In this document: positions 58,263 through 64,000 of the stretch, one piece after another
Numbering within the stretch: position 1 is the first letter of the stretch
How the letters are laid out: every line of letters starts with the position of its first letter
Source: Bromus sterilis
Taxonomy: Eukaryota > Streptophyta > Magnoliopsida > Poales > Poaceae
NCBI GenBank assembly: GCA_950022295.1
Contig: OX465595.1
Location: 435,234,270-435,298,269, forward strand
Reading direction: 5' to 3'
DNA: 64,000 nt
The notes under the pieces: generated by a model
Told to the model about the DNA's origin: nothing
The model's database searches: none
What the model saw: the letters and a program-made list of their open reading frames with translations, nothing else
Position numbers and translations under genes: made by a program

Positions 58263-61200
58263 CGTGCTATGCGTAGATGCATGTTGCGATCTAGAATACA
58301 TAGAGATGTATGGGTATTGCATAATATAATTTTGGAGTAGATCAGATCTATTGCTGAAAATTATTTATGCGGGTGGCAGATGAAATCTGTTACCCGATGT
58401 TCTTGTTGCTTCCCTGGAATTTGTGTATTTCTGATCTCAATAACAGTATGGTGGAGTTTCAAAGTTCTGGCAATCTGCGATCCTGATTGATCAAAGAAGT
58501 GCTAACAGTTCGTTGAATTCCACCATAGTTAGAGAAAGAAGAAATTCTGCAGACTAAAGGGCAATGCAGATATGATCTGCACGGGGATCACGCGTATGAC
58601 GAAGTTCAGTATGGGGCTCGAGATTTTATTATCTCGTGTTTCATACACCCCGCAAAGTTAATCTAGCGACTTGAATAGTCATGCTTGATGATAAACGTTG
58701 GTAGCTGCGGTTTAAGTCAAAACCTTAGAAGCCACGTAAAATAAAATTTTGCATAAACCGATTAGAGGCGTCTAACTTGGTTTTGCAGGATGTGCATGTG
58801 ATGTGGTATAGCAAAGCTCATATTAATTTGATTATGTATGAGATAACTATATAATGTAAATTTATTAACATGACCTGCGTGTCATGATTCGGCATGATGG
58901 CTGGAGCCATATGATTGTCACTTTAATGACCTGCGAGTCAACCTTATGTAATGCACTTATTTTATTAGCTATAAAGATAGCAATATTATTTGGTGCATCG
59001 ACAAGGTGGTGGCAAACTTCGCGAAGGTGAACTCCGACGCAAATGCCAAAGACGAAGAAATACTTGACTTCTCCGTCAGAAGGGGCTATACCATATCATG
59101 CAATTATTAATTACCTGAGATGTTTATCCCTTAAGTTGCACCCTTCTTGATTGCGCGGTAGTCGCTTTTTATTAGGGTGATCTCTCACTTAAAATATCAA
59201 GTAGTTAGTGTTCTCCCAAATGTAGCACCGTCACAGCATCTATCCTTTCGGGGTGCGCCATGGATGCATGGGTACGAACGATTGGAGAAATGTAAGGCGG
59301 GTGAGGTCAGACCTCGCAGCAAGATCACTTGGTTGTCTTGACGTTCATGGCAGGATCGTCCTGAGCTCGGAACACATGCATCGAAAGATGAACAAGAGTC
59401 ACATAGAGATGTGATCGGCAAGTTGGCCTACCAAATCAAAATCCTCGTCATGAGATGATGATTCTATGGCGTTGTATTGATATTTGGATCTTGAATCACT
59501 CATAATCAATTTTGAGAGATATTGATTTGAGTGGGAGCGCATTTTAGAATTAACTTGTTTAATTCTGAGTGCAATTAATTATGAACACTGTCTAAGTATA
59601 ATTTGCTAATAGTTGTAGAATAATGGCTCGCGTTTCCACCTTCCCTATTAAAATTGAATAAGCTGTTAAATATCTGGTTAAAACTTTACGGTTGGTAACG
59701 TAATGCGAGGATTGTCCTCAAGAGTGCCGAGAAGGATTTTGTCCTATCGCATGCTTTCGGTGTCCTCCCGCTAATGCTATGGATGATGTGACTCTCGTCC
59801 TTCGATCCAAAAGCTAGAATTCCATTGTGGTCAAGTGCAATACGTTTGCTTCCATAAGACCCGAACTTCACAAGTTTGGGATAGTTATGTAATATTCATG
59901 GAACTGAAAATTGTTTTCAGATACAGACAAAGGCTAAAAGATATGAGATATCCAAAGCAATATTTGTTTGCAAAGTATTAGTAAAGTGTTTACTGGGCAT
60001 TTGACTGATAAGAGAGGGATCCAGAAGAACGCCTGTCATATGATGAAGGTGAATAAAACAAACAACTTAAAGAGAAAGGAAATGTCCAAAGGGTGTTAGT
60101 ATGACTCACACGCCTAGGAAGTCCGGGGCTAACGCCACTCTTAAAGTTGGGTGCTTCTTCTGAGAGTAGGAGAAATATATTGAAAGTTAAACTGTTAAAA
60201 GTATAAGGGCAAAAAGAAAGAAGACTGGAATGTCCAGCTCATGTATAAAAGTCACGAAAGTTATTGATGTATGGAAGGCTGGTCAAAAATAAATAGTTCT
60301 TGGGAATTGTGATTAAACAGTTAGTCCATAATTCTTGGGTATTATGATTAAAAGTTGATCACAGGAATACCCGCTCGATTGAATTCTGTTGCAACTCGAT
60401 GCAAGAACCACTACGGCCTAAAAGACTTGCCAGTAATGAGGTTTAGATACGCGCTGGGAACATAGTAAAAGTTACTATACCTTCCATCGGTGTATCACCA
60501 TCTGTATTTATTTTCATAATTCGTTTTAGAGTTTTATACACTCTAGCCGATTGCATAAAGTATGTTGCAAGAAGGTTTTTCATAAAAGAACAATTGTTGT
60601 TCAGTATTATGAATAACATAAAGGGCCATGCTTCCATCGGGGATGGGATGTATGTTACGAATATTGATGGTAATAGGATACATCCATAACAATGACGCTA
60701 AATGTCGAAAGACTAAAAGAATACCACATATGTGTGGCACTGCATTTGGTCACATTGGAGAAACCCGCATGGAGAAATTCCATAATGATGGATTTTGAAG
60801 TCATTTGATTATGAATCATCTCACACTTGCAACTTTCGTCCGAAAAGTTAAGTGACTGAAATACCGTTCACAGGCCATGAGGAACGAACAACAAACTTAT
60901 TGGTGATCATACATTTGATGTGTGTAGTCCGTTAAATGTTGTTAGTAGTGGATTTATCTATCTTCAGAAAAGACTCAAGTAGATATATGGATATTTACTT
61001 GATGAGACGTAAGTCTGGATCTTTTGAAATCATTCGAAAGGTTTTCAAAAATGAAGTGAAAGTTATTGTGACAAGAAAATTATGTTTCTACAATTCGATT
61101 GCAGAAAGGATTTTTTGAGTTACAAGTTTAGCCAATGTCTGATGAGTTGTGAAAAGAGCTTTCATAACTTGCACCTCCCGGAACACCACTGCAAGTGGAA

Positions 61201-61639
61201 TGTCCTTGAAGATGTAATCAAACCATTTATGACATGGTAAGATCAAAGATGACATAAATCAATTTGCCATTATTCCTTTTAATGTAATGCTTTAGAGACT
61301 GCGGCTTTTACACTGAAAGGAGCGCCATCAGGTCTGTTGAAATGACGCCATGGTATGGTACGCCCAACCATGTTTTATCTTTTCTTAACATTTGGAATAT
61401 GGGGATTGTGTAAACTGTTTACAAACCTATTCCAAATCAGACAAGTGCTACTTTGTAGGTTATCCCAAATTATTGGGAATTCCTCCACCACTATACCGAG
61501 GCAAAAGGTTTTGCCACAAAGAACGGTATGCTTTTAAAGAGAATGGTTCTTGAAAAAAGGTGAGTGGGAGGACAGTGCAACTCGACGAGATAACAGTATC
61601 TTCGTCATCAGATCAAAGGAAAGGAACCTTGGAAGTGAT

Positions 61640-63360
61640 TCCAGAGTTTCCTACTGCAACTGATACGGAAGCCTCTACATGAGATGTATGGACTTCGGTC
61701 AAACTTGCAACTGAGCCACGTAGGCAAAACTCGTGCAAACCTCTCAGGTGCGCAAACGAGATATTGTTGTTAGACAACAGCATACCTACGATAATCAAGG
61801 AAGCGATGATGGGCCCTGACTCCGGAATTGGCTAAATGCCAATACAAATCCGAGATAGTTTCCATATACGTAATTCAAGATTGTATCTTGATGGACCATT
61901 CGGAAGACTTAGAGTCTAACGAATATTAATGGAACTATAAACTGATACGGATAAAAATGTTTTATCCATAAAGCTCGACTTGTTGCTTATAACAATTTCA
62001 AGGAATTAACTACGGCGAGATTGTCTCTCCGTAGCGATGCTTAAAGTCGGTTCGGGTTAAACTAGCAATTAATACGTATTTCATTCATGAGATATGAAAC
62101 ATGGATGCCAAAAGGATTTCCATGAGATGGAAATACTGCCTTGGAGATACAGTCCAAGGTATTTTGTCAGTCCAGAGGATGCTAGTAAGTATGCAAACTT
62201 CAGAGTTCCTGCGATGGACAAAAGAGAGCATAATGGAGTTGGAATCTTCGTTTTTGATGAAATAGTCAAAAGAGTTTGATTTCATCAATGGATAACGAAG
62301 ATGCTTGTGATTGCAAGAAAGTAAGTGGGAGCATAATAATATTTCTAAAAACCTTGTGTGTGCTTGACACATTGTTAATTGGAAATAATATAAATTTCTT
62401 GACAAGAATTAGGACTTCATTGAAAATAGTTTTTTGATGAAGTGCTTGGGTTAAGTATCCTTGATATTAGGCATAATTATCTAAGAGATAGAATTGCCTA
62501 ATAGGGCTAAGCCAAAATACATACTGACAAGATGCCAAAACAATTTAGCATTAAAAACGACAAGGAGTGATTCTTGCCAAAGTCACATGGAAAGAGTTTT
62601 TGCAAGACTCAGTGTCCCAAAACACTGATGAGCAAATTACATGATGGAGATTCCACACACCTTCGTGTTGGGATTAATCATGTATTCCATGGTATGTAAA
62701 ACAACCAGATATGTCCAATACTCCAAAGTTGTTGCGAGTATAGATACCAAAGTGATCAAAGAACTGATCGTGGGACAACAGTGAAAAATGTCATTGAGTA
62801 CTAAAGTAGCACTGATGACATGTTTTCTCGCAAGAAGAGATTATGAAGTACTTGTTGTAAGTAATTACATCGATACGGTCTTCATCAATGCTCCATGCGA
62901 TTTTCGATTTGAGTTAAAGTTTTTTTGTGTGTAATACACAATATGGTGGCACAGTAAGTTGGAATTGTTCATAACAGGTTACTGTGGCGAAATTCTATAA
63001 CAAATGGCTATGTATGTTGCTGCTTTAGAAGCAACAAAGAAAATGTTGAATCATATAGTTCATTCATGAACTTAGTATGGTTCCAATATGGCTTTGGTCA
63101 ATGGAACACTATTGAAGATAGTTGCTCCATAGCTCAGTCTGAGGAATCAAGGTTCGACCAGTGATTCGCATATATACAAAGCCAAGTCCACACAAAATAT
63201 GAATTTTGTGAAAGCGTGAAAACGCGAGGATATGCAAAGATACACACGGAGTTGAAATTGTCAGATCCGTTGGACATCAGGCTATACCACATGTGAAGCA
63301 TATTTTACACCAGTATGTCGTAGGTGTAAAGTGCATTAGCATTGACTAGATTATTGACTC
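61640..63360 (+). pseudogene. Decayed pol (RT and RNase H) of Copia B
   Basis: Scraps in shifting frames follow Copia RT order. GINYGEIVSP near 62000 corresponds to GIDYDETFSP. SGSIIIFLKTLCVLDTLLIG (62328-62387) corresponds to the segment holding YVDD, here degenerate (CVLD). TTRYVQYSKVVA near 62705 corresponds to the TRPD..YA segment before RNase H. There are many stops. Confidence 0.68.
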
Positions 63361-63366
63361 TAGTGC

Positions 63367-63377
63367 AAGTGGGAGTC
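63367..63377 (+). other. Polypurine tract of Copia B
   Basis: AAGTGGGAGTC immediately before the 3' LTR. Confidence 0.85.
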
Positions 63378-64000
63378 TGTAGGAGATATGCCCTAGAGGC
63401 AATAATAAATGTTATTATTTATCCCCATGTTCCTAATTATGTTTATATTCCATGCTATAACTGCTATGGTTCTCGAGTCTGCAATAACCACGAGGCTCGG
63501 AGGAAGACTCATATGCACGTGTGGAATAATAAAAGGATAAAAAATATATATTCCTAGTCTCGCCTCTAAGACTAGCTCAAGTGTTGCATGATGGTTCTGT
63601 TTTCCTGATCATGGGCATGACTATGCCGGCAATTTTGAGGGCACAATGTTAGAAGAACATTTGTGTTGAATCGACCCGAATTGATGTTATGCTATGAGAT
63701 ACATTCGTCACAAGTTAATGGTTAATAACACAGAGAAAGTTGTGCGTTTGCATAATTCCTTAGACCATGAGAGTATCGAGTTCCTTCGTACTTGCTTCGT
63801 GAACTTTGGGGTTTTGTTAAACGTCATCTGTAAAAGGGTGGCTATTACGGCAGCTTGCGGGTTCACGGAAAAGTATGACAAGGAACTAGGTAGCTCGAGA
63901 TTGGGATTTGCTCCTCCGTCGTTGGAGAGATATTCTTAGGGCCCTCTCGGTGTTACGGTATCCACCATCGTCTGGCCAGACACAGTGTGATTTGATCACA
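63378..64000 (+). repeat. 3' LTR of Copia B, truncated by the window
   Basis: The first 623 bases match 56232-56854 with no difference that I could find; the 81-codon frame at 63694-63939 translates identically to 56547-56792. Confidence 0.92.

Larger units (their letters stand above)
56232..64000 (+). mobile_element. Copia LTR retrotransposon B (Angela/BARE-like), runs off the window
   Basis: 5' LTR 56232-58249, primer site, 5128-bp interior, polypurine tract, and the first 623 bases of the 3' LTR from 63378. It sits inside the LINE; the five bases before it are ATTCC, predicted to recur after the 3' LTR. The interior has no frame longer than about 106 codons, and pol survives only as scraps. 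The visible parts of the two LTRs look identical by eye. Confidence 0.93.

Overview
The window is nuclear DNA of a grass of the wheat tribe (Triticeae). This rests on recognition by eye of Angela/BARE/WIS-type Copia LTRs (ends of the type TGT..GG..ATGCCCTAGAGGCA with an initiator-Met tRNA primer site), Stowaway ends CTCCCTCCGTTC, the TGATACGTC-type LTR, a grass-type DUF1618 gene, and rice-like protein sequences. Genes are few and separated by long stretches of nested transposable elements.

Layout: 1-2320 scrambled TGATACGTC-type LTR relics, including a 965-bp inverted repeat; 2733-2951 a small GIR1-like zinc-ribbon protein; 6155-6606 a hAT MITE; 6922-9489 an intact five-exon cysteine-rich receptor-like kinase (CRK); 10221-11320 a roughly 48-bp minisatellite; 11955-14383 a 2.4-kb element with Stowaway-type ends that carries an exon of an EB1 microtubule-plus-end gene; 16045-16535 a LINE 3' relic; 17517-17763 a short solo LTR; 18534-18824 (minus) a DUF761-like small protein whose promoter region is duplicated without the gene at 25670-26545; 20266-20434 a second hAT MITE; 21990-22433 foldback and palindromic DNA; 23384-23954 a three-exon gene for a secreted small peptide, made of exons too short to stand out; 27163-28378 (minus) a DUF1618 gene broken by one extra base; 31885-33554 a solo LTR with target duplication; 35882-39581 a SUGAR-DEPENDENT1-type triacylglycerol lipase; 40155-41699 (minus) an ABA2-like short-chain dehydrogenase, tail-to-tail with the lipase.

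The right third is almost all transposons: Harbinger and Stowaway MITEs (42125-42586), a complete but coding-dead Copia element with target duplication CTTGG (42712-50975), another Harbinger MITE (51683-51964), a minus-strand LINE (52565-56231) broken by only one frameshift and one stop, and a very young Copia element (56232 to beyond the window) inserted into that LINE.

The most unusual signals are a tandem array in the first Copia element that repeats the segment coding for the reverse transcriptase YVDD box about six times, the Stowaway-ended element with the captured EB1 exon, the hidden secreted-peptide gene, the orphan promoter duplication, and a Copia copy whose LTRs look identical although its pol gene is fully decayed. 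The intact genes are not an operon or cluster; lipid breakdown (lipase), abscisic acid synthesis (ABA2-like) and receptor signalling (CRK) are independent single-gene units.
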